Source of the DNA: Cloeon dipterum
Taxonomy: Eukaryota > Arthropoda > Insecta > Ephemeroptera > Baetidae
Direction of reading: 5' to 3'
Length of the DNA: 64,000 nt
NCBI RefSeq assembly: GCF_949628265.1
Contig: NC_088789.1
Location: 8,486,886-8,550,885, forward strand
Part shown: positions 24,001-36,625 of the stretch, in pieces
How the letters are laid out: every line of letters begins with the position of its first letter
Position numbering within the stretch: position 1 is the stretch's first letter
The notes under the pieces: model-generated
Databases searched by the model: none
What the model was told of the DNA's origin: nothing
What the model saw: the letters and a program-made list of their open reading frames with translations, nothing else
Translations under genes and position numbers: made by a program

Positions 24001-24355
24001 TGGAGGCATTTTCCAGGGCACTCAGGCAGCTGCCCACTGCAATCGCTGACAACGCAGGATATGACTCTGCACAGCTGGTCAGCGAGCTCAGGGCTGCGCA
24101 CAGCAAGGGTGAAAACACCTCGGGACTCGGTAAGACTATTAAGGCTTGTTTTAACTCACTTTAATACCAAATTTATATTTAGATATGGAACAAGGCGTGG
24201 TAGGCTGCATGAAAGACCTTGGCATCACTGAGTCTTTTGTGGTGAAGCGGCAGGTGCTGTTGTCCGCCTCTGAGGCTGCTGAGATGATCCTGCGCGTGGA
24301 CAACATCATCAAGGCTGCGCCAAGGAGGCGCGGGCCAGACAACCGACCTTGCTAG
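21039..24355 (+). CDS. CCT2: T-complex protein 1 subunit beta (CCT2)
   Basis: Subunit of the cytosolic CCT/TRiC chaperonin ring that folds actin and tubulin. Eight exons: 21039-21041, 21750-22059, 22123-22252, 22308-22611, 22909-23036, 23090-23442, 23926-24129, 24183-24355. The start codon stands alone in the first coding exon and is followed directly by GTAAGA. Conserved group II chaperonin motifs are seen: '[17 protein letters not shown]', 'NDGATIL', '[11 protein letters not shown]' (ATP and Mg binding), '[12 protein letters not shown]', '[20 protein letters not shown]' and 'GGCSEMLMA'. Near-identity with animal CCT2 along its length makes this assignment firm. The 3' UTR poly(A) signal is at 24567-24572, converging on the P450 gene at 24617. 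Confidence 0.97.
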
Positions 24356-24616
24356 TTCTTCACAGGCGCGTATTCCACGAAGCTACTTATCGTTTTTTGC
24401 ACATTAACTGTCGAAGTATTTATGGAAATAACTTCTTGGTTATTTTTTCGCTACTGAAGGCCATGTAATCAATTTTTGGCACATCAACTAAAATTAAAAC
24501 AGGAGCAGTAATTTATCTCATTAATTTTATAAAAATCTTTCTGCTGATGGAATTAAACTAATTAAAAATAAAATTGCAATTTACTGAATAATTTTGATTC
24601 TTAAGACCTATTTTAT

Positions 24617-26841
24617 TTATAAGCTTTCTGGGTCCACAACTGGATCCTCCCGTGATCTCAGTTTAAGAAGGAAGCCTCCAATTGGTGCATTGTCCAATTT
24701 CTTGCGGTCCAACCTAATTGGGTACTGGTCAGGTGTGTTCAGCTCCAATTCGAAAAAGGCAAGGGTATATGCCAAAGCGATTTTCACCTCTAGCAAACCA
24801 AACCGGTTACCTGCATGAGCAAAACAGATATTAAATTTCTTGACAAGCTTTTGTGGTCTCTAAATTAGTTATCAATATATTGAGGAGCTTTTTATTTCAT
24901 TACAAGGGAAACAGTTTTAGATGGAAACAAACTTGGGAGCTCAACCAATTATGTATCAGCCCTAGAAATTTAAAGCCTCTTTAAAGTCAAGTGTTGATAC
25001 ATTTTTACAACAAGTAACTTCTTGAAGTATACCGACCTATGCAGCTCCTAGGTCCTGAGCCGAAGGGCATGTAGGTAAAAGGTGGCACTTTGGCCTTACG
25101 TTCCTCACTGAAACGCTCAGGGATAAACTCCTCAGGGTCCTCATAATAGCGTTTGTCCACTTGGAACGAGTAGAAGGGAATTCCTACAATATCCCCCTCC
25201 TTGAAAGTGATGCCAAATTCGGGCAAATGTAGGTCCTTGGTGCACACTCGGTCACCAAAAGCCGCCACAGGGATCAGACGTTGCACCTCTGCAACAATAG
25301 TTTTGATCTTTAAATGGCGATCGTCTCCTCGTAGACCCTAGATTTTTTACCTGCAATAACCATGTCAAGGTACTTCAGGCCCTGGATGGCGTCATACGTC
25401 AGCTTTCCCCCCTCTGAATTGGCGAACGCTACATCTACTTCCAACCTTAGTTTTTTCTGCACATTCTCTTGCCCAGCTATTACAATGCAGATTATTGATG
25501 CTAATGCGGAAACCGTTTCAAATCCAGCCAGAAAGAAGGTGAAGGCTTGCGCCAAGATGTCCAAATCAGACATAACTGTAACAATATTATGGATCTTTAT
25601 TGATTGCATCAGAGTTTCAGGTATTGAATTCTGTGCTCTGTGCTTCACTATCCTTATGCATTTTTCAGTACTTCATTTCAACTAGTGCTTTTAAATAATA
25701 TTAACAAATATTAATATTATTTAAACGCATACAATTATTATAACTATTAATTAAATTAGGTAGTTGTCACACTACTTGTGTCTGAGTCTACAGGCTTGTT
25801 GGCGTCCTTGCACTTCTGGATTTGCGCCTTGCGTTCGTCAATCAGCAGTTGGATCATATCGGGTCTTGACTTATTGTTTTCCTCTCTGTATTTAATGGTC
25901 TGCGAGATAATGTTGGTGAAGAAGTCTTTCAGTTCCGCCGGAATGAAGGGAATTTTAAGCAACTGCATAAGCTTGGGCGCCAGGGTATATCCTAAGATGA
26001 CCAGCCTCCTCCGTTTGCCAGTGAAGTCCATCAGGCTAGTGCCTTTAACAAAGAACTCTGAATTTGAGTCCTGCAGCGAATTTGATGGCGTGCCAAACGC
26101 AGTGGTTGCAATCACGTCCGCCGCAAACCTATTTTGGAACCAGCTAAAATGCGGCAGTTTTCAGCTTTGCTATGATTTTTACCGTCTGAAGGTAACTTTC
26201 ATGTCTAGAGGCTCGTCAGGATTTGATCTACTGGACACGAATTTAGTGAACTGAACGCCAATTTGCACCATCAGCTCAGTCATTCCACGTAACTTGCTGC
26301 CAGTGAAGGCGGGACTAAGGTTGTGTCTCATTTTGCGCCAGTCGTCACCCTTGAGGCTCAACAGTGACCGCGCCAGTAGGTCGTCCACGCTGAAACTGTT
26401 GTTCAGAATGTGTGTAGGTAAGGGATAAAGTCTTTACTTCCTCCGGGCGAACGGTTGTCGGTCTGTAAAGTGGTCAAACTGCTTGACTGTCACTTCGCGT
26501 ACCAGTTCTTTATCAACGATTAAGTATTCAGGTGTCATTCCCATGTAGAATCCAGCATACTTGAGGTTTTTAGATACAGCCTCTTTGTAAAGATCCTTTT
26601 GTTAACAGTAATTTTTAATTTTGTTTTCGCTGCATGACTCGTGTAGAAGTTTGGCTCTTACAAGCAATGTGTCGCTCAGCGTCTTCTTTCTGAGGATGGC
26701 TGGCCCGAGGCTGCCCAACAGGAAAGTAGAATGCAAAGTGTAAACGCCCTTGCGCTTCCAGTACGAGTGACACCAGCTGGCATAGGCTATATAAAGAACC
26801 ACCAAGCCCGCAATTGCCCAAAGAATGAACATAATCATCAT
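24617..26841 (-). CDS. Cytochrome P450, CYP9-like (copy A)
   Basis: Membrane-bound haem mono-oxygenase of insect clan 3, a group often tied to xenobiotic metabolism. Exons 26841-26662, 26595-26438, 26389-26183, 26128-25776, 25575-25351, 25288-25037 and 24810-24617 close in frame to 522 residues. Seen: N-terminal membrane anchor ('FILWAIAGLVVLYIAYASW'), helix C region WRKMRH followed by 'LSPAFTGSKLRGM' (typical of CYP9), the I-helix oxygen-binding motif AGFET, the K-helix E-x-x-R (EVQR), the PERF motif, and the haem loop FGSGPRSCIG. All catalytic landmarks are intact. The AATAAA hexamer overlaps the TAA stop codon (24617-24612). It pairs head to head with copy B at 28011. Confidence 0.93.
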
Positions 26842-28010
26842 ACAAATATAATTGGATGCTGAGCCGGCAGGACCTAAAAAGTTTAAATATATTTTTATGT
26901 TTGTAGCGATCAAATTTATACAAAAGCCACTTATATCAAGCTGCGCAACCACAAAAGAGTATAGTCTGAGCCACTTGAATGGTAATATCTTATCTGATAA
27001 AATTATAGGTGTGTAGGGAAAAGTATAATTATCCATCAACTTGTTTTCCCCAAAAGGATTTTTTTAAAGACAAGTCATGCACAGGAATTACGCAGTGGCA
27101 TAATATTAAAATCCTAAATTTTGCCTTACATTTTAAGTGCAAACTTTACAATTAATTATGCTGCAGTCAATATTTTTAACTATAAAAAATATATAAAATA
27201 TTTCTTGCCTTCACTGTCTCAAACCCCTTTGATGTTTTTGTATGCCAGAAGAAATCTAAATTGAATGCTTGATACTTCTATCCCTTATATGCTTCTCTAG
27301 CAAAGTGCGCTGGCAGCAGCAGCAAAAATCTGTCTGCTCTTGAAATTATCTGAAGGCCACAATGCAGTGGAAGGGGGACAAAGAAAATAAATATTATGTG
27401 CGAGGCCTCATCCTGTGGGCGCATCGCGCAAAAATTAGCTGCACTTTTTGCTAGATTTTGCTTCAAACCCAGTAGGGCGTGGGTGTATAAAAGTCAGACA
27501 ACATATAACAAAAAATACTCCTAATATATGTATATATTTTTGTAGCTTTCCAGCTCCAGTACAGTATATTTTTAGCCCAGTGCAAAGCTTAAAAGGAATT
27601 GGGAAGGTTGAAGTGTTAAAAAGCGTGGGTTTTGCTTGATGCGTGAGTCACCGCAGTGCTAGATAATACAAACTAAACATCATCTTGTGAAAACTTCGCC
27701 GCGACTGATAAACAACGCTCCACAGATTTTCAAGTAAGCTGGGTCCTTTTTGACAAATTGACGGACCTTAACAGTCCCTTAACAATCCGCTAAAATTAAA
27801 AGACATTACATGTAATCTTAAACAAATGTTTATTGCTTGTTTATTCTCACCAGACAACAAATTCACGGCCAAAATGCTGTAATTAAATAAAAGATTTTTT
27901 GTAATGTGATGTTTTTTTTTGTAAAAGCAAATCATAAGAAAAATTCACACAAAGATATATATGTTGTTGTGATCTTGTTTTTAATTTCAAGATTATCTCT
28001 TTTTTGCAGG
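26842..28010. promoter_or_regulatory. Bidirectional interval between two P450 genes
   Basis: Both P450s start outward from this 1.2-kb AT-rich block. An acceptor (ttttttgcag, ending 28009) just before the copy B ATG implies a noncoding leader exon inside it. I can name no specific transcription-factor site. The ORFs present are short and have no domains. Confidence 0.4.
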
Positions 28011-30063
28011 ATGTCCTTGATTTTGACAATTATATCTGCTGCCTTTGTGGCTATCGTTCTTGGGCTGCTCTACCTTTTGCTTGACCTCAGTGGAAGTCAG
28101 AAATATTGGGAGAAAAAGAAAGTCTATACCCTGAAAAATAAAACACCGATCTTGGGCCATTTTGGCCCTCTTGTGCTCAGGAAGAAATCATTCTCCCAGC
28201 TAATATACGTATAGTTTTCAAATGAAGATGAGCCAAAATAAAAACTTATTTTAATAAATTTCAATAGGATTTATACCAGGATATTAAGCAAGAAGGTGTC
28301 AATTTTGGAGGCATGTATCAATTTCAAAGACGTGGACTAGTTGTCAACAATCCGGAGTTGATAAGTGAAATCACCATTAAGCAGTTTGAAAATTTCATGA
28401 ATAGGAGGCCTTTCGTAGATCAGAAGTAAGAATATTACTTACCTTAAATGTTTTTATTTTTAGTCAAAAGGTAAAATCTGTCTCGTTATAAATTTACTTG
28501 TTGAACTCTCAAAATTTTCTTTTTCGAGCAATTTTTTTTATTTGAGTAAGCAAAAAAGAGTTTTTAAATATATAAATCAAGTTTTAGTTATCCCTTTGTG
28601 GCCACTAATTTTAGGACAGACCGATTGCTGGGCCGTTCTCTGCTTGGTCTGCAGGGCGAAGAGTGGCGTGATATGCGCCACCACCTGAGCCCTGCGTTCA
28701 CCGGCTCCAAACTACGTGGGATGTTGAGCCTGATCGAATCCACATGTGACAAGTTCAATAACTTTCTCGCGAAGCGTGCGGAACTGGTCGATGAGCCATT
28801 GGATATTTACAACTCTTTCCGTCGCCTGGCCGCGGACCTCATTGCAACCACTGCATTTGGCGCGCCTTCTAACTCGATTTCTGACCCAGAATCAGAGTTC
28901 TACAAAAATGGTATCAAAATCATGGACTTCAGTGGCAAGAGGGCACCTATTATAATTGGATACTTGCTTTCGCCCCCGTGAGGATACAACACTTTGATAT
29001 GGGGTGATTTCACTTTTCGTTTTTCTCTCAGGTTGATGAAATTTCTTGGTATTCCGTTCGTCCCACAAAGTTTGACAGACTTTTTCTCCAAGAAGATCTT
29101 CGACACAATCAGGTTCAGGGAAGAGAACAGTAAGTCCAGAGCCGACATGATTCAGCTGTTGCTTGATGCAAGATCAGATCAGAAAAAAGGTAATGAAATT
29201 ATGCAGGCATAAAAAGCCAATCGCCTTCTCAGATGAAAGTTAATTGATTTTACTGGAAGTTCGGGTGTTTTGAAAAATTGATCAACTTTTTAATTTATTT
29301 CAGACATCCCTAACATGGACATAGCCTCTCAAGCATTCACATTTTTCCTTGGAGGTTTTGACACAATGGCCACCGCCTTTTCCTTCACCACTCACTGCCT
29401 AGCTCTGCACCCTGACGTGCAAGTAAAGGTGCGAGAAGAAATTAGAGAAGTGATGGCCAAACACAACAACAAGATAGACTATGAAGCCGCCAAAGAACTC
29501 AAGTACATGGAAATGGTCATCTCGGGTAAGTTTTTTCTTTCAAATTTTTTTCTCTAATTTTAACAATAAAATTGATTCAGAGGTGCTTCGGCTGCATCCA
29601 GTTGCGCCTATGTCAGACCGGATTTGCGGCTCCAATGTCAGCTTTCCCGAGTTTGACCTGACTATCGAGAAGGACACGTCTATTGCTATTCCCATATACG
29701 GACTCCACACAGACCCTGATTACTTCCCAGAACCATTCAAATTTGACCCTGAGCGTTTCACCGAAGAAAACAAGAAAAACATCAAGCCATTCACGTATCT
29801 TCCCTTTGGTGAAGGACCTAGGAACTGCATTGGTATGAAAGCAAACCTTACTTAAATCAGCGCTTCTACTAAATATCAATTTAGGAAAAAGATTCGCTCT
29901 ATTGGAGCTGAAAATCGGGCTGTCCAAGATTCTGAACGAGAACCAGCTGGAGGTTTGTGAGAGAACGAATGTTACAAACCCAATGGTTTACACCACAGCC
30001 TCCACTCTTGTGCAGCCAGAAGGAGGATTTTGGCTCAAAGTCAAGCCATTGAATGAAGAATAA
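28011..30063 (+). CDS. Cytochrome P450, CYP9-like (copy B)
   Basis: Exons 28011-28208, 28268-28425, 28615-28977, 29032-29189, 29304-29525, 29581-29832 and 29885-30063 give 509 residues. The membrane anchor, 'LSPAFTGSKLRGM', I-helix GGFDT, K-helix EVLR, PERF and haem loop FGEGPRNCIG are all present. It is a diverged paralogue of copy A: exons 2 and 6 have identical lengths in both (158 and 252 nt). Copy B lacks the intron that copy A has after its 26183 exon end, and has one at 28978 where copy A has none. The poly(A) signal is at 30150-30155, converging on POP5. Confidence 0.93.
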
Positions 30064-30256
30064 CAACAATCACTATTTTCACATCTATATAATATTAGCT
30101 ATTAATTTTTCAAAAATGAATGTTAGCGCTGCTGAAATCATATATGATGAATAAATAATAAAATAAATCAAGCTATAGAATCATCATATACCTGTATTTT
30201 CCTTAAGATGATTTAAACTTGCACATGTTTATTTTTTGCTTAATTAAAAAGACAAG

Positions 30257-30794
30257 TCACTGATTAATATTCGACCGTTCTTCCCCAAGTTGTCGAAAGC
30301 TTAGAAAAGCTTCCTGCACTTTCTTGCGCTGCTCTTCATCTTTAACCAGAGGAAGAGTGCCTTCCAGCTGCTTAATGTGGAAGTCCCTGAGAAACTTGTT
30401 GCACTGCATTACGGAGCCACCAGTGTAAATAGTCTTCAGGGACACATGCGCACCTTCCAGTTGCGTTACCAAGGGCACTGCACTTGTCACTAGTTTGTGA
30501 GGACCGTGGCGCACCCTCACATAAGCTATCTGTAAACAAACCACAATGTCGTGATTAGTTGTGGCAAACTATGATGGCCATGGTGGACGAGGAACTTGCC
30601 TGTGTCCTTTCACTGCAATATTTAGCAAGGAAACCATTCCGGATGGCGGCCACGCCAAAATCTCCATGCAGAAGCTCCACTTTCTCCATCAGTGCGGAAT
30701 ACAGCGCTTGAGCTCTCATCCGCGGCTTAAGTTTGCTTTTTGACTCCACGGGAACCACTTCCAAGACTAGGTATCGGTTCTTAAACCTCACCAT
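30257..30794 (-). CDS. POP5: Ribonuclease P/MRP protein subunit POP5
   Basis: Protein component of nuclear RNase P and RNase MRP, which process tRNA 5' ends and rRNA. Exons 30794-30600 and 30529-30257 encode 155 residues. The start MVRFKNRYLVLEV is the signature of the family. 'GDFGVAAIRNGFLAKY' and 'TIYTGGSVMQCNKFL' match conserved POP5 positions, and length fits. The frame closes in phase 0 only if the intron starts with GC (CACAG then GCAAGT). Poly(A) signal at 30233-30228, about 80 bases from that of the convergent P450. Confidence 0.92.
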
Positions 30795-32533
30795 GATGAT
30801 GAGTTAATATAGTTTTTCTGAAAAGAGAGGGTAAAACTGATAACTGCTACTGGTTGTTAATTTGTCAACATTAATAAACATAAGTTAGCTTTGCTGTGTA
30901 AATTACCATTAAAGTGGAATAGGTTCATTATTTTTGTCTTGCGCCATCCCAATTGGAGTTAGAAACCCACCTCTGTTATTAAGATTAAGAACTTATATAA
31001 GGAGAAGAACAGATCTGATGATGATGTTTGCTTTACGTTGGCCTGTTTCCCGTTTTTATAATGTCCAGCCCCTATTCGGAGCTATAGTAATATATTATAT
31101 GCATAATTATGGTATCTATGTATGATAATTTACTTTTTTATGGCTGAGATCAGATTATGCAGCATTCAGGAAGCATTAAGCGTATCTGCATACATCTCTG
31201 ATATTAATAATTATGTATATTATGCGATTGAAAAGGCAGTAATCAATTGAGCGTGAGAATAATGAGAATAAAGAAGAACTACTAAAAAAATACAGCTTCT
31301 TACACTATGGAAATTAGTTCTGTGTGGAGTCTCTCTGGTCGAAGGCCTCTATCAAGCATGCCATGCACTGTTATTTTTTACTCAATGAAAATGTAAACAA
31401 ACAACATGCGGTGAACTCATTGCACTAAAAAGGGGCGTTACTACTTTCGTTTTTTGGCGCAGACTCTCAAAGTGAAGTGGAAAAGTGCTGAATGTGTATT
31501 GTATAGTGCAGGTACAAATAATAAATAATACATACACATAATACTAAAGTAGTGCTAAATAGTGAGATGTGTGCGATGGAAAAGTTTGAATACATACGTA
31601 TATACAGTCAATCGGCGCGGCGCCCTGCGTGCACCCCCAAATTTCGAGATTCGAGGCGCAGGGGCTGGCCCATGGACATCAGGTGGACACAGGTTGAGGA
31701 AAGCGGCGAGCAAGCTATGGACCAACACGGATGTCACGGATACGGATATATAACCTGACTGAAATATATATACAAAGGTAAGCGAGAGTTTTTATGTGTT
31801 GATAGAAAACAATTTTGTTCGGTTAGGCTCATCTTGTCTCGCGAATCTGTATACGTTGCTGCAAAGATCATCAATTTATGTATGCCATGAAAGATGCGCT
31901 GAACGTGAAAGATCTTTGAGAAGAAGACCAGGAGCTAGTCTGGTTAGAAGGACCCAAACCCAAAAGTCTTCAAAAGGCCAATAGTGAATTATTACCACAA
32001 ATCAATTATTTTATTAATTAATTAATATATTACATATTTTAATCTTCATTATTTGCATTTATCAACGTATAGTTGGATGCTGGATACACATAAATATATA
32101 TACAGTATGTATTACAGTTATTACTGCTACTATTATCCCAACATATACATATGTAGATACAATAGTTTAATATAAACAAAATAGTAAATATACATACATA
32201 CTAGTACTTTAAAAGAAAAAATACCCACACTTTTCGCCCAACTCATACTTTTCTAGGTAGGATAGGGTTATAATGTAACAAATTAATTGATTCTTCCCAT
32301 CAGAGCGAGAAGGGTAAGTGAGCGAAAAGCATAACTCATAAAATATAATGATTACAAATTTCAAGGGTGTAAAATGTTAAATAATTTGTACATATATTTA
32401 TTTTAATCAGAATGACAATAATAATATCTCTGTTGAACAGCATCATAGCATGACCAGATCATGACAAAAATACGCAGTTAACAATAAAAGTTGGTCGATG
32501 GTTTTCACGGTTTTAAAATTTTGAACGTATTTC
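30795..32533. other. Intergenic with a G+C-rich island
   Basis: Mostly AT-rich. The exception is about 31610-31745, rich in G+C and preceded and followed by donor-like sites (GTACAA at about 31511, GTAAGC at 31778). It could be part of a noncoding or short-peptide transcript on the plus strand (an ATG at 31567 opens about 60 codons), but no homology is recognised. The 3' UTR of the TRPA gene on the minus strand occupies the right end (AATAAA at 32402-32397). Confidence 0.35.
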
Positions 32534-35378
32534 TCAAGCTTCACTCAAGCTCTTATGGGGACTTCCTGTCTCATTCAATTCTGATCGATTCCGCAAAAAA
32601 TTGGGGTACTTTGGCCCGATTTGACCCTTCGACTCGTAGCTTACGACATTCATAGCTTCCTCCACAATTGAGTTAAAGACGCTTCTATATCTCGCCACTC
32701 TCCTCACACAATCATAGCTGCAAACATCGGGGATGACGTGATAGTTGTCGTTTAAAAACACTACCACTTGGTTATCCGCCCTTTTCATTTCCCATTCGTA
32801 ACGATTTGTCCGCCTCCCTGTAAGCTGTTCCCCATCTGTCTGTGAAGCCTCCACGTACTGACTGCAGCACCTAAAGATCGTGCATAATCTTTGGCTCATC
32901 CTCGCAAATAATGATGGGGGTATAGCGCGAGCAGCTTCCACATCTTGACTGCTGCTACCTTGGGAAGGCAAATTTTGCCCATCTGACACGATGACATTTC
33001 TTTTAAGAATCCCATCGATCAGAGTGAAGTGACCAAACACAGCTATTTTTTGCCTATTTATTTTGTTGAACTTCGTAAGAAAGTGCTCTAAATCATAAAA
33101 AATTCGGGCTTGGTATTTGGACGAGATAAGTTTTGCTTGGTTCCTGATCTCCTGTATATCGCTGACGGCCAAGCCGTTCAAAAGATTGACCATTACAAAT
33201 GACACGACGAACATGAACGCGATGAAAATTATATGGCTGACCACAGGAAGATAGTCAAAGTCTATATCTCCTGCATCATACTCATTTGACATCATCACGA
33301 TCGCCTTAAAAATTGAATGTTTAATCGTATTAAAAGAATTTTTACACTCTTCACCGGTTTTGCAAAATGGGAAGATGATATAAAATGCTATACCAAATGC
33401 TATAACAAGGCATACGTACACCAAAAGGCATTTAAAGAAGGTCCTACAGACAATCAGGAACATTTCAATGTAGATTGCTAAGCTAGGGTGCTGACGACCT
33501 ATCATCAGAGTCAGCTCTGCAAAGGCGAGGAGAACGAGAATGGCCGCTAAGGTTTCACGCTCACGTAAAAGCGTTAATACGGCCATGACAATGATGATCA
33601 GTTCCATCCAGTTTTCCCATATTTTCCAATAATGTAAACGGTATAGTATCATTTGGAAAACCTCTCGTACAAAAAGCAAAATTGTGGTGACTTTTAGAAA
33701 GAAAGAGCCTTCAGTGTATTCCCACCAATTTTGATCGCCTGCTTTGATATTGTACGAGTTGCACGCAAAGACACAAACGGATATTACAAATGTAGCGTAA
33801 AATGCAAAGTTAAGCCAAAACGCCCAGAAAAGACGGTACCATTTCAAATGTAAAAACGCCCTTATAACAGGGTGCACGAGGAGACTGGCGTGGGTCCGCG
33901 AATCTGCTAACAGCTTCAAACCATTCATTTCTAAATGTTCTTCTTGTGCAGAGTTATCGTTTTGTATCTGCTGTGATCTCTGATCTACCAAAGACGGACG
34001 ATTCCTCGTCCTCAGAAAATTAAAATCAAATGTAAGGTTGTAGTCCTTATCAGCCAGATTCAATTCATTTGAGAGACGCAACTGCTTATCAAGATAATTG
34101 TGGAGCAAATCGACTCTTAGGTATTCGAAGGTGAATTTGTCAGTGAATTTGTTTTTACTAAAGATGGTGGAACCATACTCTAGCAGCAACTTTGACAGAT
34201 CATCCCGTTGCTGCCAAGCTGCGTATTGCAGAGCAGTGCACCCCTTTCCGCCTGAGCTTCCAACGTCAACTGCTTCAATCCAATCGCTAAATTTTGTATC
34301 GTTTTCCTTGGCTCTTCCGAGAATGAACTTTACGACATCATAGTTGGGATCTTCGCAAGTGACGGCTCTATGCAGTATAGTCATACCTGTTTCATAGTCT
34401 TTGTCTTTGGTCACGTCCATGTGGAAATCGTCCACCAACACTTGCAATCCAGAGAGCAACCCTTCCTCCACGCAGTGACACAAAAGTCTGAAGGAATAGA
34501 GATCATATAACTATAGGAAATTAATATTTAACTCATAGTTACCTTTTTCCATGTTCTTCCAAAAGATTCACTCCGATTCCATTCAAAGCGCGTTTCAATT
34601 CTTGCGTGTCACCAATTGTTGTTGCCAAATTTTTAAATTCTCTTTCAATATCTGTGTATGGGGTGGTGGTGGCAGTTTGTCTGCCGTCACTATCAGTAAA
34701 GACAAGTTTAGGAACCCAATTTTGGTTGTGTTTCCGTATCAAGTCCCTCGCGCTTTCCCCTTTTACAGCCTTGTCGATGTTTACATTTTTGTCTAGGCAA
34801 AAGGAGACGATTTGCCAGAGCTTTTTTTGGCATGCTAAGTGGACTGCGGTGAATCCATCCTTGTCTGGCTTGTCTAGATCACAACTTTTCTTGTAGAGCA
34901 GCCTGATGCAAAGCAAAGCCTTTTTTTCGCGATCCTTATCCACGCAGCCTTTTTCAATTCCTGCAATGGAGCAGTGCACCGGTGATTGCCCTTGTCCATT
35001 TTCATAGTTCGCTGCAGCAAAATTCTTTGGATGGTTGAGAAGGACAAAAACTAGATGATGCAGTCCCAACTGAGCAGCTTCGTGTAAAGGATAATGCTCT
35101 GAACTATTGAACACATTAAAATTGTTCAAAAGTAATGTGGCGAAATTACATCGCGTATCATCCTGCCAAAACAATAAATTAAATCATTGTTTATCACCAT
35201 GCGTTAAGCTGTGTTGTGTACTTACTCTGCAGCATTTAGAGGTGCAAATTTGCACCATCGCTTCAAAAGGATCCCTATCGTTGAACTTTTTTATCAGCTC
35301 TTTGAAGTTTGAGATGCTATCATTTCTAAGAGCTGTTTCAACTTTTTCTCTCACTGTCCTCAGATCTGGTGTTGACAT
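32534..35378 (-). CDS. Painless-like TRPA cation channel 2
   Basis: Exons 35378-35226, 35162-34543 and 34487-32534 join in phases 0 and 2 to 908 residues. Ankyrin-type repeats fill the N-terminal half ('HYPLHEAAQLGLHHLVFVLL', TAVHLACQKKLWQIVSFCL). The TRP core starts after 'LVHPVIRAFLHLKWYRLFW'. The pore region reads SNEYDAGDI and the post-S6 motif 'MVNLLNGLAVSDIQ'. 'HPVI-x-AFLHLKW', the DAG after the pore and 'NLLNGLAVSD' match Drosophila painless more closely than gene 1 does. The first intron is in the same position and phase as in gene 1, so the pair arose by duplication, but they are diverged and about 26 kb apart. The long C-terminal tail after S6 is hydrophilic. ATG 35378 is the first in frame. 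Confidence 0.9.
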
Positions 35379-36493
35379 CTTCGCGTTGTTAATTCGTGTC
35401 ACACAACAATCTGCCAAAAGTTGAATTTCATTGAGTGCGAAGTATAATAACTTTGATATAATTATGTTTTAAAATAGATTGAATTAATGCAATGCAGAAG
35501 AGCGCTTTCGTCAAACTGTCTAAGACTTTCGATTTCTGCTGAAAATGAAAGCGGAAATAATATTTTTAAAACAATTACAATCAATTAATCATAGAGCGTG
35601 TATTATGACTAAAAACAGTTAGTTCTTCTTCACACAACAATCGAACTAAAGTTTTTTTTAATCTTAAAGATGACAATAATTATTAGGGGTAATTGGTCCC
35701 TTTACAAGACGAAAAATTTGTGCACCCGGATATTATGAACTTAGTTTAACGTTTTAACTCGTTCCATTTATTTTGAAGCTCTTATAATATACTAAACTTC
35801 AAGTATATCTAAAACATTGTCTCCTTTGTTTAAATTTTAAACATCATATAAGAAGTCTTACCTCTTTTCCTGTTCACTACGTACCATATGATGAGAGAAA
35901 AATACAAGCCAATGAACTGACTTAAGACTTTCGTTTGGGGCGGTGGCCTCCGCTATGCGTGTTACGTCAGACTTGGTGGGAGATTTGGCAAGCGCCCTCC
36001 CAACTCGCTGTCTCGCCTGTCTCTGTTTGATTTTATAAACCAATTTTATGTGATATATTATGGCGTTCAGACTTCAGACTACGTCCAAATCGCTCGATTT
36101 TGATAACAAATTTTTATTAGTCTGCCCTACACAGCTTGAAAATGTTTGACTCTTTGGGAATGCAAGATCATTCACGTCTGATATATGGTATGGTGAATAA
36201 AATTAATATTATACTTTAAATTGATTATTGTTTATTCCCCATTCCAATACAAAATACAGTATCATCACATTTACACACAAAGCATCAAGTGATATTAAAA
36301 TTACTACTAATGCGTCACAAATTACTAATATTAAATACCAAAAGTCAGATTTTTTTATTCAAATATAAACAATGAATCAAAAAACATTTAATATAATAGG
36401 AGCATAATTATACTTCTTTCTCTCTCCCATATGATTTATGCATACATCCGTGCAGTGTGAATTTGAACACAGCGTACGCAGCGCAACATACTG
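35379..36493. other. Intergenic, 5' of TRPA gene 2
   Basis: No gene supported. A 61-codon minus-strand ORF at 35858-36043 is basic but unconserved in appearance. Confidence 0.4.
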
Positions 36494-36625
36494 GGTTTCG
36501 GCAAACTCTAGACGATCAGCGACAAGTCGCCGTTACCGTCTCTGCGCTCTAGCAGCACCCTGTGCACAAATGCTTGCGTAATTTTCCCCTGCAGCCACTG
36601 CTGGCTCCGCTTGCACTGAATTCAC
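36494..36625 (-). pseudogene. Relic of an EcKL (CHK kinase-like) exon 2
   Basis: This block aligns with the first part of exon 2 of the intact gene at 39675-39545. The matching landmarks are 'gagccagcagtggctgcagg', 'gtgcacagggtg', the 'gacttgtcgctgatcgt' stretch and 'agtttgccgaa'. It is broken: an extra base before the shared 'gtgcacag' shifts the frame, and the codon for the conserved lysine of LIVKSLP is a TAG. No trace of exons 3-5 is visible downstream, so only a fragment of a tandem duplicate survives. A weak 30-base similarity between 37680-37725 and the 5' leader exon near 41190-41230 may belong to the same duplicate. Confidence 0.65.
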
